A stretch of DNA of 64,000 nucleotides, taken from an uncultured Lachnospiraceae bacterium. GTDB taxonomy: Bacteria > Bacillota > Clostridia > Lachnospirales > Lachnospiraceae. The stretch covers positions 1-64,000 of the forward strand of contig CAJTMB010000001.1 of NCBI GenBank assembly GCA_910577105.1. The letters run 5' to 3'. Position numbers and translations under genes: made by a program. Position 1 is the first letter of the stretch; every line of letters starts with the position of its first letter. The notes below the pieces were generated by a model. It ran no database searches, was not told the origin of the DNA, and worked only from the letters and a program-made list of their open reading frames with translations. Below, one piece after another: positions 35,347 to 44,664 of the stretch.

Positions 35347-36090
35347 TCACCCTCCATATCGCAGCTTCACCAGCCTTCGTTTACAGCCCGCCAGAAAACG
35401 CTCCTTACACTGTCCCCAAAAACCTCTCTTTACGGTTTTTTCCTGAAAGTATGTATCATAGGAAACAAAATCTCCTTCATGCTCACGAAAGAGCTTCCGG
35501 TACCTTGCCATTCCCTCCTCATCCACTTCATTTACGTGGACAACCATTGTTGTTATTCCCTTTTTCTTTTTCAGGCTTCTGCTCATCATAAAAGAAATGG
35601 GGTAAAATATCATTCCCTGCCATTCATATGGCTTCCTGCCGAAACCGTCCGTAATGCGTCCGTATCCTAAAGCCTTCAGAGCCTTTAACGTATTCTTGTC
35701 ATAGGAATGTCCGGGCGCCATGAATATATCCGTCCTGATACCGTACCGGGCAAGAATCCCGGTTCCTTTTTCCAGCATTTCTTTCTGTTTTTCATATGGG
35801 ACTCCCGCAAACTCCGAAAACCGGTTCAAAGGAAAAAGACCCCCTTTTTTGGTGGTGTAAATGTGCTGGAAACCATGCAGGGCTATGCACCAGCCTTCGT
35901 CCTGTAATTCCTTTACATATTCCCAGAAATCCCCCGCAGCCTTTGCCCTGTGCAGATTTTCATCCCTATTGTCCGGCACCACGCCGATTAACGGCCTGAT
36001 ACCATGCTCATCCAGAATATCCTTAAATGCCAGAAATCTTTCCCAATCCATATCCGGCGTAATATCATCCATGCGAACAACTATTTTCAT
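35347..36090 (-). CDS. DUF2334/polysaccharide deacetylase-like protein
   Basis: A 247-residue protein of the NodB-like deacetylase fold, DUF2334 type. It has VVRMDDITPDM (double Asp at residues 8-9), ALHGFQHIY giving the H-x-x-x-H metal pair, and FMAPGHSYDKNTLKALK. No signal peptide is seen, so it would act inside the cell, perhaps on a lipid- or nucleotide-linked sugar. It sits between the formyltransferase-like gene and the tandem GT4 gene. ATG 36090 is chosen because GGGGA is five bases upstream; ATG 36102 has none. Confidence 0.78.
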   Translation of the reverse strand: MKIVVRMDDITPDMDWERFLAFKDILDEHGIRPLIGVVPDNRDENLHRAKAAGDFWEYVKELQDEGWCIALHGFQHIYTTKKGGLFPLNRFSEFAGVPYEKQKEMLEKGTGILARYGIRTDIFMAPGHSYDKNTLKALKALGYGRITDGFGRKPYEWQGMIFYPISFMMSRSLKKKKGITTMVVHVNEVDEEGMARYRKLFREHEGDFVSYDTYFQEKTVKRGFWGQCKERFLAGCKRRLVKLRYGG

Positions 36091-36132
36091 ATTAATCCCC
36101 ATTTCTGCACATTAAACATCCCAGATAAACCT

Positions 36133-37053
36133 TCACACCAGTAACATTCCCGGCGCCACTTCCACATCTGCTTCATAACTGCGTATTAACAGGGAGCCGT
36201 CCACGGTTCTCACTATGGGGTTGCCGTCAAACACCTCTATGACCTCCCCCGGCCGGTAATCCGAAAAGTCAAGCATCTCATCAAAGGGAACCGCATCCCA
36301 TATCGTCACCTTTTCATTCCCCGCAAACGCAAAAGCGCCGGGAAAAGGCGCCGTAACGCCCCTTATCAGATTGTAAATATCACGGGTCTTTCCATGAAAA
36401 TCTATTTTACCATCCGCCGCCGTACGCTTTTCGTACCAGGAATCAAAGTCCTTTGAACCTGTATGGATGGGAACAATGCCCTCACTGTAAGCCGCAAGCA
36501 GCTTCCGAATCAGGTTTCTGGAACAGATAATGTTTTTATACTGCATACTCCGCACGGTATCATGCGGCGTAATGGCGCACATCTCATTTGCAAATATGTT
36601 GGGACTGTCGGCTTTTTCATCATACCGGAACAGGTTCAGGATGAACCGGGTATCCCCGTTTATGATGGACCAGTTTAACGGGGAACGTCCCCTTCCGTAG
36701 GGGAGATAGGCACAATTACCGTGGAAACCGTACACCCCATATGCAAAACGGGCAAGCACTTCGGCAGGTATCAGCCGCTGCCAGCCCATTGATATACCGA
36801 TATCAAACTCATTCTCCTTAAAGAAAGCAAGCGTTTCTTCATCCTTCAGCGCATAACTTTCCACTTCCCTTACCGGAATGCCATAGTCTTTTGTCAGGGA
36901 AGAAAGTCCCTTAAAACCGGATACCTGATTTTTATGCAGCACTTCTTTGCTGATGGTAATTACCAGGTCCACCCCGCAAATGCTGTTTTGGATAAATTCC
37001 ACAATTTTTTCCGTGGTATCTTTTACCCCAAAGACCACTACTTTATATTTCAT
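36133..37053 (-). CDS. Formyltransferase-like enzyme (Fmt/ArnA N-terminal fold)
   Basis: A 306-residue protein of the formyl_trans_N fold used by methionyl-tRNA and amino-sugar N-formyltransferases. The central block GFHGNCAYLPYGRGRSPLNW (about 109-128) corresponds to the N-x-H catalytic loop of ArnA. H111 is kept but the Asn position is Gly109. D149 (EKADSPNI) matches the catalytic Asp. A C-terminal OB-like domain follows. In a nucleotide-sugar cluster it probably formylates an amino sugar; a housekeeping fmt is unlikely here. Confidence 0.75.
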   Translation of the reverse strand: MKYKVVVFGVKDTTEKIVEFIQNSICGVDLVITISKEVLHKNQVSGFKGLSSLTKDYGIPVREVESYALKDEETLAFFKENEFDIGISMGWQRLIPAEVLARFAYGVYGFHGNCAYLPYGRGRSPLNWSIINGDTRFILNLFRYDEKADSPNIFANEMCAITPHDTVRSMQYKNIICSRNLIRKLLAAYSEGIVPIHTGSKDFDSWYEKRTAADGKIDFHGKTRDIYNLIRGVTAPFPGAFAFAGNEKVTIWDAVPFDEMLDFSDYRPGEVIEVFDGNPIVRTVDGSLLIRSYEADVEVAPGMLLV

Positions 37054-37070
37054 GGCGGCATCCCTTTCCT

Positions 37071-38045
37071 CTAAAGATTTGCTTTATACCAGTCGATAGC
37101 CAGTCCTATGCCTGTCTTGAAGTCATATTCCGGATTGTATCCTAAAAGTTCCCTCGCCTTTCCGATATCTGCATTGGAATCCCGTACATCGCCGACACGG
37201 GGCGGTCCGAATTTAGGCTCAATCTTCTTGCCCAGAGCTTCACAGAGCGAGTAATACAAATCAATCAAAAACTCCCTGCCGCCGTATCCGATATTGAAGG
37301 CTTCCCCGCCTGCTTCACCGGAAGCAAGGCAGGCCTTTAAATTGGCCTCGATGACATTGTCAATATAAGTGAAGTCACGGGACTGCCTGCCGTCACCGTT
37401 GATAGTCGGCGCTTCGTCATTTAACAACAGTTTGATGAACTTTGGAATAACTGCCGCATACATCCCCTCCGGATTCTGTCTTCTGCCGAATACATTGAAA
37501 TAGCGAAGCCCATAGGTATCAAAGTTGTACAGCTTCTTATATAGCCTGCCGTACTCCTCATCCACCTTTTTGGTAAGCGCATAGGGAGAAAGCACATTTC
37601 CTTCCGCCCCTTCCTTTTTGGGGAGAACGGGATGGTCTCCGTAAACAGAAGAACTGGAAGCATAGACAAACTTCTTTACATGACTCTGTCTTGCCGCTTC
37701 CATCATGTTGAGTGTACCGCGGATATTGATTTCTTCATATAAGAGCGGCATTTCAATACTTCTCGGCACACTGCCCCAGGCCGCCTGGTTGAGCACATAA
37801 TCCACGCCCTTGCATGCCTCCATACAGGTATCCATGTTCCGGATATCCCCTTTGATAAAGGTAAATTTTTCATTGCCCTCCAGATGCGAAATATTATCAT
37901 AACTGCCCGTAGAGAGATTGTCCAGGCATCTTACCGTGTAGCCCATTTCCACAATGGCCTCACACAGGTTGGAACCAATAAAACCGGCCCCTCCCGTTAC
38001 CAGAAAAACACTTTCTTTCTCAAACTTCAAATTTTTATAGCCCAT
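37071..38045 (-). CDS. UDP-HexNAc(A) C4-epimerase, WbpP/TviC-like
   Basis: A 324-residue extended SDR with VTGGAGFIGSNLCEAI (residues 16-31), SSSSVYGDHPVLPKKE and the catalytic pair Y155/K159 in SPYALTKK. The SVPRS segment and the overall pattern match WbpP/TviC epimerases that act on N-acetylated UDP-sugars. With the dehydrogenase at 39439 it forms the pair that makes UDP-GlcNAcA and UDP-GalNAcA in the Vi-antigen pathway. A plain UDP-galactose epimerase is the alternative. Its first 19 bp overlap the end of the membrane protein gene. Confidence 0.85.
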   Translation of the reverse strand: MGYKNLKFEKESVFLVTGGAGFIGSNLCEAIVEMGYTVRCLDNLSTGSYDNISHLEGNEKFTFIKGDIRNMDTCMEACKGVDYVLNQAAWGSVPRSIEMPLLYEEINIRGTLNMMEAARQSHVKKFVYASSSSVYGDHPVLPKKEGAEGNVLSPYALTKKVDEEYGRLYKKLYNFDTYGLRYFNVFGRRQNPEGMYAAVIPKFIKLLLNDEAPTINGDGRQSRDFTYIDNVIEANLKACLASGEAGGEAFNIGYGGREFLIDLYYSLCEALGKKIEPKFGPPRVGDVRDSNADIGKARELLGYNPEYDFKTGIGLAIDWYKANL

Positions 38046-39451
38046 GTTTTTTGTCCTTTCTCAATCCTTTTTTCCTGCCATACCCTGTAAAGACTTATAA
38101 GCAGCACAAAGCCTGCAGTATAAAATGGTGCAAAACCATAAATCATATATCGCGATATGGGCATGATGACCATGGCCACCGTAAACGCATTTGCAAAGAT
38201 TGTCAGCAATACCAACAGAAGAAACCACACTTCCGCCCCTATTTTTTTTCCGCACTTTAAGCGCTGCCTTACGGAAATAACAGCAACCGCCGCCGCAAAC
38301 AGGTAAAAAGCAATGGCAATCCAGTTGATGAGCGGATGTGCCACGGCAATGCTGCGTATCAGTCCAAAGCCTACCATCATCATATAATTTGCAAACCACT
38401 TGGGAAAACAACCCGGAAGAATGCCGGCAATTATCTTTCCTGCCGTTTCATCCGACAACAAATCCTGCTCTATATAATCCTCTGTCACATTCTCCCTGTA
38501 ACTTACCCGCAACACAGCCTCTATCATCTCAAAGTTAATGGTATTGTGCCATTCCTCCAAATGATTCAGCTTTTCCGTAAGGGTGTCTCCGGCAAATTTG
38601 TAATTTGCCTGATTCATTTCAGTCAGATGATACATCTGATTAAAAAAAGCTTTGGCCTCTTCGTCCTGAATGTTTTCACCGTCTTCCCCATCCGCTGCAT
38701 AAAGAATATTGGTCAGCATATGGACCGTACCGTTGGTATTGTTTATAAAACGACCGTTAAAAGCCAGGTTATAGGTTTTCACGCAAAAGCCCCTCAGTGC
38801 AAAAACCAGCAGCACGATTCCCGCCGCCGCTGCAAGCCGCAATATCTTTTTGCGCCATGCTTTCGTATATAATATTTTTACCCCAAACACGACCAGCCAT
38901 ACCAGTAAAAGGGACATCATCTGACTCCTTGCCAGAGCAAGTAAAAATGCCAGCAGCAAAGATACTCCCGCCGCCTTTAAAAATTCCCGCTTTTTCTCCT
39001 GCGTAAACATTTCAAAGCATTGGATGAGAAACAGAAGGAAAAAAGGCATACTGAGTCCTTCACTCATGACCGAATTGGGAATAAACAGCCTGGTCTGGGA
39101 AAAAAAACGGGTAACCGCATAAGGGAAAAAGAGCAAAACCAGTATAACCAGCTCTTCCCAGAAATGCAGGGTGAATTTTTTTGATACATATTCCGCAAAC
39201 GCCCATATGCCCACTGCCGCCAGAACGCCCTGCAATATTCCCATTGCCGTTAGAAATCCCTCACCAAACAGCAGCCGCAGCACCCACAGAAACAGAGGAT
39301 ACAAAGGTTCCCTGTGAATATGCATATTGATATACTGTTCGGAATCGCTGCACATCCACGGCCCGTAAACAGCAAATATGCCCGCAAACACGGCAATCAG
39401 TACCGCAAGAATAAGCAGGGATTTTATCTTGCCATGTCTTACAGTCTCCAA
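38027..39451 (-). CDS. Polytopic membrane protein, GT-C-like
   Basis: A 474-residue membrane protein with about ten hydrophobic segments and one large hydrophilic loop (about residues 240-330). The first periplasmic loop CSDSEQYINMHIHREPLYPL carries acidic and histidine residues. This is where GT-C enzymes (GT39, ArnT-like) hold their catalytic D/E, and the pattern fits that class. No exact family was recognised. It overlaps the dehydrogenase gene by 13 bp and the epimerase gene by 19 bp, so it is firmly part of the operon. Confidence 0.65.
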   Translation of the reverse strand: METVRHGKIKSLLILAVLIAVFAGIFAVYGPWMCSDSEQYINMHIHREPLYPLFLWVLRLLFGEGFLTAMGILQGVLAAVGIWAFAEYVSKKFTLHFWEELVILVLLFFPYAVTRFFSQTRLFIPNSVMSEGLSMPFFLLFLIQCFEMFTQEKKREFLKAAGVSLLLAFLLALARSQMMSLLLVWLVVFGVKILYTKAWRKKILRLAAAAGIVLLVFALRGFCVKTYNLAFNGRFINNTNGTVHMLTNILYAADGEDGENIQDEEAKAFFNQMYHLTEMNQANYKFAGDTLTEKLNHLEEWHNTINFEMIEAVLRVSYRENVTEDYIEQDLLSDETAGKIIAGILPGCFPKWFANYMMMVGFGLIRSIAVAHPLINWIAIAFYLFAAAVAVISVRQRLKCGKKIGAEVWFLLLVLLTIFANAFTVAMVIMPISRYMIYGFAPFYTAGFVLLISLYRVWQEKRIEKGQKTWAIKI

Positions 39452-40752
39452 TACAAGTAATCCTCCTGATATGTCTTTCTGTCAAACAAGCCTTTGATAT
39501 CCATCAGGACCTTCTGCTTATTGGCACGGTTAAAGAAAGCATCAACAACTTTTTTGTCCAGTTTCAGAAAAGCATCATGCGCCACGGCGATAACGACGGC
39601 ATCCATATCCTTAACTTCCTCTAAACGGCTGAAAGTAATCCCGTACAGATGCTCTGCTTCCTGCGCATCTGCTGCGCCATCCACCACTATCGGCGTAATG
39701 CCGTATTCCTTTAATTCCTTGTAGATATCGATTACCTTGGTGTTTCTGGTATCCGGGCAATTCTCCTTGAAAGTAAAGCCTAATATGGCAACCCTCGCAT
39801 TTCTAACTGCAATATCTGCCTTAATCAGGTTTTTCACGAGGCTCTCTGCCACGTATCTGCCCATGTCATCATTTATCCTGCGCCCGGACAGAATAATCTG
39901 GGAATGATACCCAAGCTGTTCTGCCTTATAGGTTAAATAATACGGGTCCACGCCAATGCAATGGCCGCCCACCAGACCGGGATAAAATTTCAGGAAATTC
40001 CATTTGGTGCCCGCGGCTTCCAGTACGGCTTTGGTGTCTATCCCCATTCTGTTAAAAATTATGGAAAGTTCATTCATAAAAGCAATATTAATATCCCGCT
40101 GGCTGTTTTCAATTACCTTGGCCGCCTCTGCAACCTTGATGGACTCTGCCCGGTAAACACCTGCCTCCACCACCAGCTCATATATCTTTGCAATCTCTTC
40201 CAGGGTCTCCTCATCCATACCGGAAACAATTTTGGTAATGGTCTCCAGACGATGTACTTTATCTCCGGGATTGATTCTTTCCGGGGAATACCCGATTTTG
40301 AAATCAACGCCGCATTTCAAACCGGACTCCTGTTCCAGTATAGGCACGCAGATGTCCTCTGTGACACCGGGATATACGGTGGACTCAAACACCACGATGG
40401 AACCCTTTGTCAAATTCCTGCCCAAAATCCGGCTTGCACCCTCTACCGGAGTCAAATCCGGCGTATGGTCATCATTTACAGGGGTCGGAACCGCCACAAT
40501 ATGAAACTTTGCCTCCCGCAGTCTGGCCGCATCTGCCGTAAACTCCACTGTGGTTTCCCTAATCACGTCATTCCCCACTTCATTGGTGGGGTCTATGCCG
40601 TTTTTATACAATGCAATCTTCTGTTCGTTTAAATCAAATCCTATTACATTTATTTTATTAGCAAACGCCACCGCAATGGGCATTCCCACATATCCCAGTC
40701 CCACTAAGGATAACTTTTCTTCTTTGTTTACGATTTTTTCATACAGGCTCAT
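39439..40752 (-). CDS. UDP-HexNAc 6-dehydrogenase, TviB/WbpO/WbpA type
   Basis: A 437-residue NAD-dependent nucleotide-sugar dehydrogenase. The N-terminal Rossmann motif is VGLGYVGMPIAVAF (17-30). YSPERINPGD is the N-acetylhexosamine-type signature. The catalytic Cys is C265 in VGGHCIGVDPYYL, and FKENCPDTRNTKV lies in the C-terminal domain. It oxidises UDP-GlcNAc or UDP-GalNAc to the uronic acid. It works naturally with the epimerase two genes downstream. It overlaps the GT4 gene by 4 bp. GGAGG precedes its ATG. Confidence 0.9.
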   Translation of the reverse strand: MSLYEKIVNKEEKLSLVGLGYVGMPIAVAFANKINVIGFDLNEQKIALYKNGIDPTNEVGNDVIRETTVEFTADAARLREAKFHIVAVPTPVNDDHTPDLTPVEGASRILGRNLTKGSIVVFESTVYPGVTEDICVPILEQESGLKCGVDFKIGYSPERINPGDKVHRLETITKIVSGMDEETLEEIAKIYELVVEAGVYRAESIKVAEAAKVIENSQRDINIAFMNELSIIFNRMGIDTKAVLEAAGTKWNFLKFYPGLVGGHCIGVDPYYLTYKAEQLGYHSQIILSGRRINDDMGRYVAESLVKNLIKADIAVRNARVAILGFTFKENCPDTRNTKVIDIYKELKEYGITPIVVDGAADAQEAEHLYGITFSRLEEVKDMDAVVIAVAHDAFLKLDKKVVDAFFNRANKQKVLMDIKGLFDRKTYQEDYLYWRL

Positions 40753-41873
40753 TTTGTACCTCCTATTCCCGCTTCTGTTATTTTCTGCAATTCTTCTTCA
40801 TATGCGGCAAGCACCATTTCTCTGTCAAAATGCGCTTCCACCCATTTTCTTCCTGTCATGCCCATTCTTTCCCGCTCTTTAGCGCCAAGCAGAAGAAATC
40901 TTTCCGTCACTTCAGTCATGGCATCCACACGGCATGGCGCAAACAACATGCCGCTGACATCCGGCTGCATGGTTTCCCTGCATCCGGGTACATCACTTGC
41001 AAGCAGGGGACGGCCACAGGCAGCTCCTTCCAGCAAAACATTGGAAAGTCCTTCATGATACGACGGATGCAATATGGCATGGCAGCCTGCCATGACTTCA
41101 TGCACGTTATTTACATGTCCCAGATATTTTAGCACCTTTTCTTCTTCCAGTCTATGGATAATCGGCTCGTATTTCTCCCGTTCTTCCTCCTCGTATTCTC
41201 CCGCCAGAAAAAACAAAACATTTTTTTGAATGGGGGCAAGCCTGCTTACCATCTCCAGATACTCTTCGATTCCTTTCTCCCTCATAATCCGGATAACGGT
41301 CAAAATCCGTATTCCGTCCTCCTCCGAAGGATATGTTTCAAATGTATGCTGCTTTAGGTTTACCCCGGAACCCGGAAGCAGCATACTGTTTTTTTTCGCA
41401 ATTCCATGCTCCTGCATAAACTGCCGGTTGCTCTCATTTTGAAAGAAAACCCTCTTCGCTTTTGCAACGGCCGCCTTGTAAAAAATCAGTAAAATCCTGC
41501 TCAGCCATGTTCCGCTTTCGATTGCCGTTCCCAGTCCCGTGATATTGCACAGATACGGCACCCTTCTCAGCCTGCATCCCAGTCCGCCGTAAAGATTAGG
41601 CTTTATGGTATAAGTCAGGACCGCATCAGGCTTCTCCCTTTTTAGCAGACCCATGTAAAAACAGAACAACTTAAAATCTTTTATGGGATTAATACTCCTC
41701 CTCTCCAACATGGTGGGGATGACTTGACAACCCAGTTGTTCGATTTTTTTACATTGTTCATCCGGGGGCACGGAAACAAGCACAGTATGGCCCCTCTTAT
41801 GAAATTGTTCTATCAGTTCTCTTCTGAATAAGTAAAGTCCATTGGCGTAATTAGTCAGTATTACAATTTTCAT
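40749..41873 (-). CDS. Glycosyltransferase family 4 (PglA-like)
   Basis: A 374-residue GT4. It starts VILTNYANGLYLFRRELIEQ and has the KPNLYGGLGCRLRRVPYLCNITGLGT segment. That segment is shared by PglA, CapM and WbpX-type enzymes that add the second sugar to an undecaprenyl-diphosphate-linked HexNAc. The EX7E motif is in SYHEGLSNVLLEGAACGRP. Beside the PglC-like transferase and the PglE-like aminotransferase, it likely adds the sugar after a bacillosamine-type residue. It overlaps the ATP-grasp gene by 23 bp. Confidence 0.87.
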   Translation of the reverse strand: MKIVILTNYANGLYLFRRELIEQFHKRGHTVLVSVPPDEQCKKIEQLGCQVIPTMLERRSINPIKDFKLFCFYMGLLKREKPDAVLTYTIKPNLYGGLGCRLRRVPYLCNITGLGTAIESGTWLSRILLIFYKAAVAKAKRVFFQNESNRQFMQEHGIAKKNSMLLPGSGVNLKQHTFETYPSEEDGIRILTVIRIMREKGIEEYLEMVSRLAPIQKNVLFFLAGEYEEEEREKYEPIIHRLEEEKVLKYLGHVNNVHEVMAGCHAILHPSYHEGLSNVLLEGAACGRPLLASDVPGCRETMQPDVSGMLFAPCRVDAMTEVTERFLLLGAKERERMGMTGRKWVEAHFDREMVLAAYEEELQKITEAGIGGTK

Positions 41874-42864
41874 ACTCTGTATTCATCTCATCCTGTATGT
41901 CTTTCAAACCTTTAATCACTACGCTGTCATACATCATCATTACAACATCTTCCGCATAATTGCCCAGATTTTCTTCATTTTCCCGTTTATTTACGTTTCT
42001 GTAAATTAATTGGGGAAAATCCACGCCTGCGCCGTACGCATGGAGATATGCGCCACCAAAGCGCGGATTGACCTCTGACAGATAATATTGTCCATCTTTA
42101 TAAAACAAGTCCATATCCAGCGGTCCGTGAAACCTGAATACGGATACTGCCTTCTTCACAAAATCAAACAAATCCGCATCCTTAAAAGAAATGGTTTTAT
42201 TTGCGCCGCCAATCGTGGTGGAAAGCTTCTTTTTGGAAAAAACGGCTACCGGCTTGTGGCTGATGGTATCCACATAGATATCCGCATCCATGTCCACTCC
42301 CGTCATCAGCTCCTGGATAATGAGCGTGGAATCCGCCGCCGTTACTTCCTTAAGCATTTCCATTGTTTCAATCCTTCTTGCACCCACGCTGCCGCTGCCC
42401 GTCCTCGGCTTTACAAACACCGGAAAGGAAATTCCCCCCCTGTCATACGCCTCCTCAAATGCCCCAAAACTGCCGTAGGTTGTCACTGTCGGTATCCCTT
42501 TTTCCTTCAGATAACAAAACATCTCATATTTGTCAAAACACAGCTTAGCCGTTTCCGCATAAGGCACAAGCACCTCCACGCCAAGCGCTTCAAACGCTTC
42601 CCTGTTTTCTGCGAGGATTGCTATTTCCGGGTCAATCAGCGTAAGCATGGCGTCTATTTTTTCCCTCCTGCAGATTTCAAGAAGAATGGGAATATAGGAC
42701 TTGTCATGAATCAAAGGAACCTGATAGCTCACATCAGCAAAAGCCAGCGCAGGCGCATAGGGACTGTTGTCCGTTACCACCAGCCTGACTTTATCACCCA
42801 GAGATTTTCTGAAATCCTTTAACAATTCACATCTTCTGCCGACACTGCAAAATAATACATTCAT
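41851..42864 (-). CDS. ATP-grasp enzyme next to the PglC-like transferase
   Basis: A 337-residue ATP-grasp ligase of the carbamoyl-phosphate-synthase-like type. It has the N-terminal MNVLFCSVGRRCELL, FPVFVKPRTGSGSVGARR for ATP binding, and DLFYKDGQYYLSEVNPRFGG for metal binding. Such enzymes make amide or ester bonds via an acyl phosphate. It overlaps the phosphoglycosyl transferase gene by 4 bp. In Neisseria PglB2 the phosphoglycosyl transferase carries an ATP-grasp domain that gives a glyceramido sugar. A separate enzyme in the same position suggests a similar acylation here, since no PglD-like acetyltransferase is nearby. Confidence 0.82.
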   Translation of the reverse strand: MNVLFCSVGRRCELLKDFRKSLGDKVRLVVTDNSPYAPALAFADVSYQVPLIHDKSYIPILLEICRREKIDAMLTLIDPEIAILAENREAFEALGVEVLVPYAETAKLCFDKYEMFCYLKEKGIPTVTTYGSFGAFEEAYDRGGISFPVFVKPRTGSGSVGARRIETMEMLKEVTAADSTLIIQELMTGVDMDADIYVDTISHKPVAVFSKKKLSTTIGGANKTISFKDADLFDFVKKAVSVFRFHGPLDMDLFYKDGQYYLSEVNPRFGGAYLHAYGAGVDFPQLIYRNVNKRENEENLGNYAEDVVMMMYDSVVIKGLKDIQDEMNTEYENCNTD

Positions 42865-43496
42865 CCATTCTCCATTCCGCTTTCGGGCTGTTCCTTCGTT
42901 CCCTGAAAAGCTTCCATTGTGGCATCCGTACCGCTGTTTATGTCTTTATGACTGAATACCACCATAATACTGCGCATGATAATTTTGATATCCAGCCACA
43001 AAGAGATATGCTTTACATAGTAAACATCCAGTTCAAAACGCTCTTCCCAGCTGATGGCATTTCTCCCGTTGACCTGCGCCCATCCCGTAAGCCCCGGCCT
43101 GACATCGTGCCGCTGCCTTTGAAACGCATTGTAAAGGGGAAGATACTTTACCAATAACGGTCTGGGGCCAATCAGGCTCATGTCGCCTTTTAAAATATTC
43201 CAGAGCTCCGGCAGTTCATCCAGGCTTGTTGCACGAAGCTTTTTGCCGAATGTCGTAAGGCGCACCTCATCCGGCAGCAGTTTGCCGTCTTCTCCCCGTT
43301 TATCCGTCATGGAACGGAACTTATAAAGTCTGAATATCTTTCCCTGATACCCCGGCCTTTCCTGTTTGAAAATCACAGGCGAGCCAAGCTTTATCCTGAC
43401 CAAAACCGCCGTGACAAGCAAAACGGGGGAGAGAAGCACAAGCGCCGTAAAAGCAATTATGACATCCAGCCACCTTTTCAAAAATTTCCGGTACAT
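42861..43496 (-). CDS. PglC-like phosphoglycosyl transferase
   Basis: A 211-residue small monotopic initiating transferase (PglC/WecA-unrelated PGT type). It has one N-terminal re-entrant helix (WLDVIIAFTALVLLSP), then KLYKFRSMTDKRGEDGKLL-like residues with the catalytic Asp-Glu region, LDELPELWNILKGDMSLIGP and LTGWAQVNGRN. It moves a sugar-phosphate from a UDP-sugar to undecaprenyl phosphate. ATG 43496 is preceded by GGGAG at good spacing. It is the second initiating transferase in the window, next to genes for a 4-amino-4,6-dideoxy sugar. Confidence 0.88.
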   Translation of the reverse strand: MYRKFLKRWLDVIIAFTALVLLSPVLLVTAVLVRIKLGSPVIFKQERPGYQGKIFRLYKFRSMTDKRGEDGKLLPDEVRLTTFGKKLRATSLDELPELWNILKGDMSLIGPRPLLVKYLPLYNAFQRQRHDVRPGLTGWAQVNGRNAISWEERFELDVYYVKHISLWLDIKIIMRSIMVVFSHKDINSGTDATMEAFQGTKEQPESGMENG

Positions 43497-43516
43497 AGTC
43501 GAAAACTCCCGCTTCT

Positions 43517-44641
43517 TTAAAATAAACCTTTTATTGTTTTGATAATTAAGTCCATATCCTCTTTTGTATTCTTGATATCGCTTGGCAGGCATAAGCCCCT
43601 GTAGAAAATATCCTCCGCCACACTCTTTTCCTCATTTTCCTTTATAAAATCACAGGAAGCAAATACAGGCTGTAAGTGTAACGGTTTCCAGATAGGCCTG
43701 GATTCAATATTTTCTTTATCCAGCGCTTCAAAAATCATATCCGGGGTAACCGGACATCCCGGCTCAATCGTGATGCATGAAAGCCAGTTATTGGCATCGC
43801 CTTCTGCATTTAAGGGATTCATCCGTATCTGCCGAACGTCGCGAAAAGCGGCTTCATACTCCCGGTAAATCTTCTTTTTCAATGCTATATGCTCATCCAG
43901 ATGGAGCAGCTGTCCCCTTCCGATGCCGGCGGTAATATTGCTCATACGGTAATTGAATCCAACCTGGGAATGCTGATAATGCCTGGCGGCATCCCTTGCC
44001 TGTGTTGCAAGAAAAGTTGCCTGTTTTGTTATCTCCCCGTCTTCGGAAACCAGCATACCGCCGCCGGATGTGGTAATAATCTTATTGCCGTTAAAAGAAT
44101 AAATGCCAACCTTCCCAAAGGTGCCTGTATGCTTCCCCTTATAAGTGCTGCCCAAAGATTCTGCGGCATCTTCAATCAACGGTACATGGTGCGCATTACA
44201 AATATCCGTAATTTCATCCAGCTTTGCCGGCGTGCCGTATAAATGTACCGCAATGACCGCCTTAGGGGAAGGATACTTTTCAAACGCCTTCTCCAACGCA
44301 GCAGGACTCATATTCCATGTGTCTTCTTCAGAATCAATAAAAACCGGCACAGCCTTTTCATACATAACGGGATTGCAGGTTGCGCTGAACGTCAGCGAAG
44401 GTACAAACACCACATCACCTTCCTTGACTCCCAGAATGCGCAGGGCCAGATGAATGGCTGCTGTTCCCGCACTGAGCGCGGAAGCATGACCAATCCCCAC
44501 ATATGCTGCCAGTTCCTCCTCCAATGCATTTACATTCGGTCCCAAAGGCGCCACCCAGTTGGTATCAAAGGCTTCCTTAATATACTTTTGTTCCTCGCCA
44601 TGCATGGTGGGACTGGATAAAAAAATACGCTTTTTGCTCAC
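43517..44641 (-). CDS. PglE-like PLP-dependent sugar aminotransferase
   Basis: A 374-residue DegT/DnrJ/EryC1/StrS aminotransferase. SAGTAAIHLALRIL binds PLP phosphate, LIEDAAESLGSTY supplies the Asp, and K187 in YSFNGNKIITTSGGG is the Schiff-base lysine. The N-terminus IFLSSPTMHGEEQKYIKEAF matches the PglE/LegC group, which aminates UDP-4-keto-6-deoxy-GlcNAc. The dehydratase two genes upstream would supply the keto sugar. It could also serve as the missing LegC step of the unit D nonulosonate pathway. Confidence 0.9.
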   Translation of the reverse strand: MSKKRIFLSSPTMHGEEQKYIKEAFDTNWVAPLGPNVNALEEELAAYVGIGHASALSAGTAAIHLALRILGVKEGDVVFVPSLTFSATCNPVMYEKAVPVFIDSEEDTWNMSPAALEKAFEKYPSPKAVIAVHLYGTPAKLDEITDICNAHHVPLIEDAAESLGSTYKGKHTGTFGKVGIYSFNGNKIITTSGGGMLVSEDGEITKQATFLATQARDAARHYQHSQVGFNYRMSNITAGIGRGQLLHLDEHIALKKKIYREYEAAFRDVRQIRMNPLNAEGDANNWLSCITIEPGCPVTPDMIFEALDKENIESRPIWKPLHLQPVFASCDFIKENEEKSVAEDIFYRGLCLPSDIKNTKEDMDLIIKTIKGLF

Positions 44642-44664
44642 AGCTTTCCTTCCTTCCTGTATGA

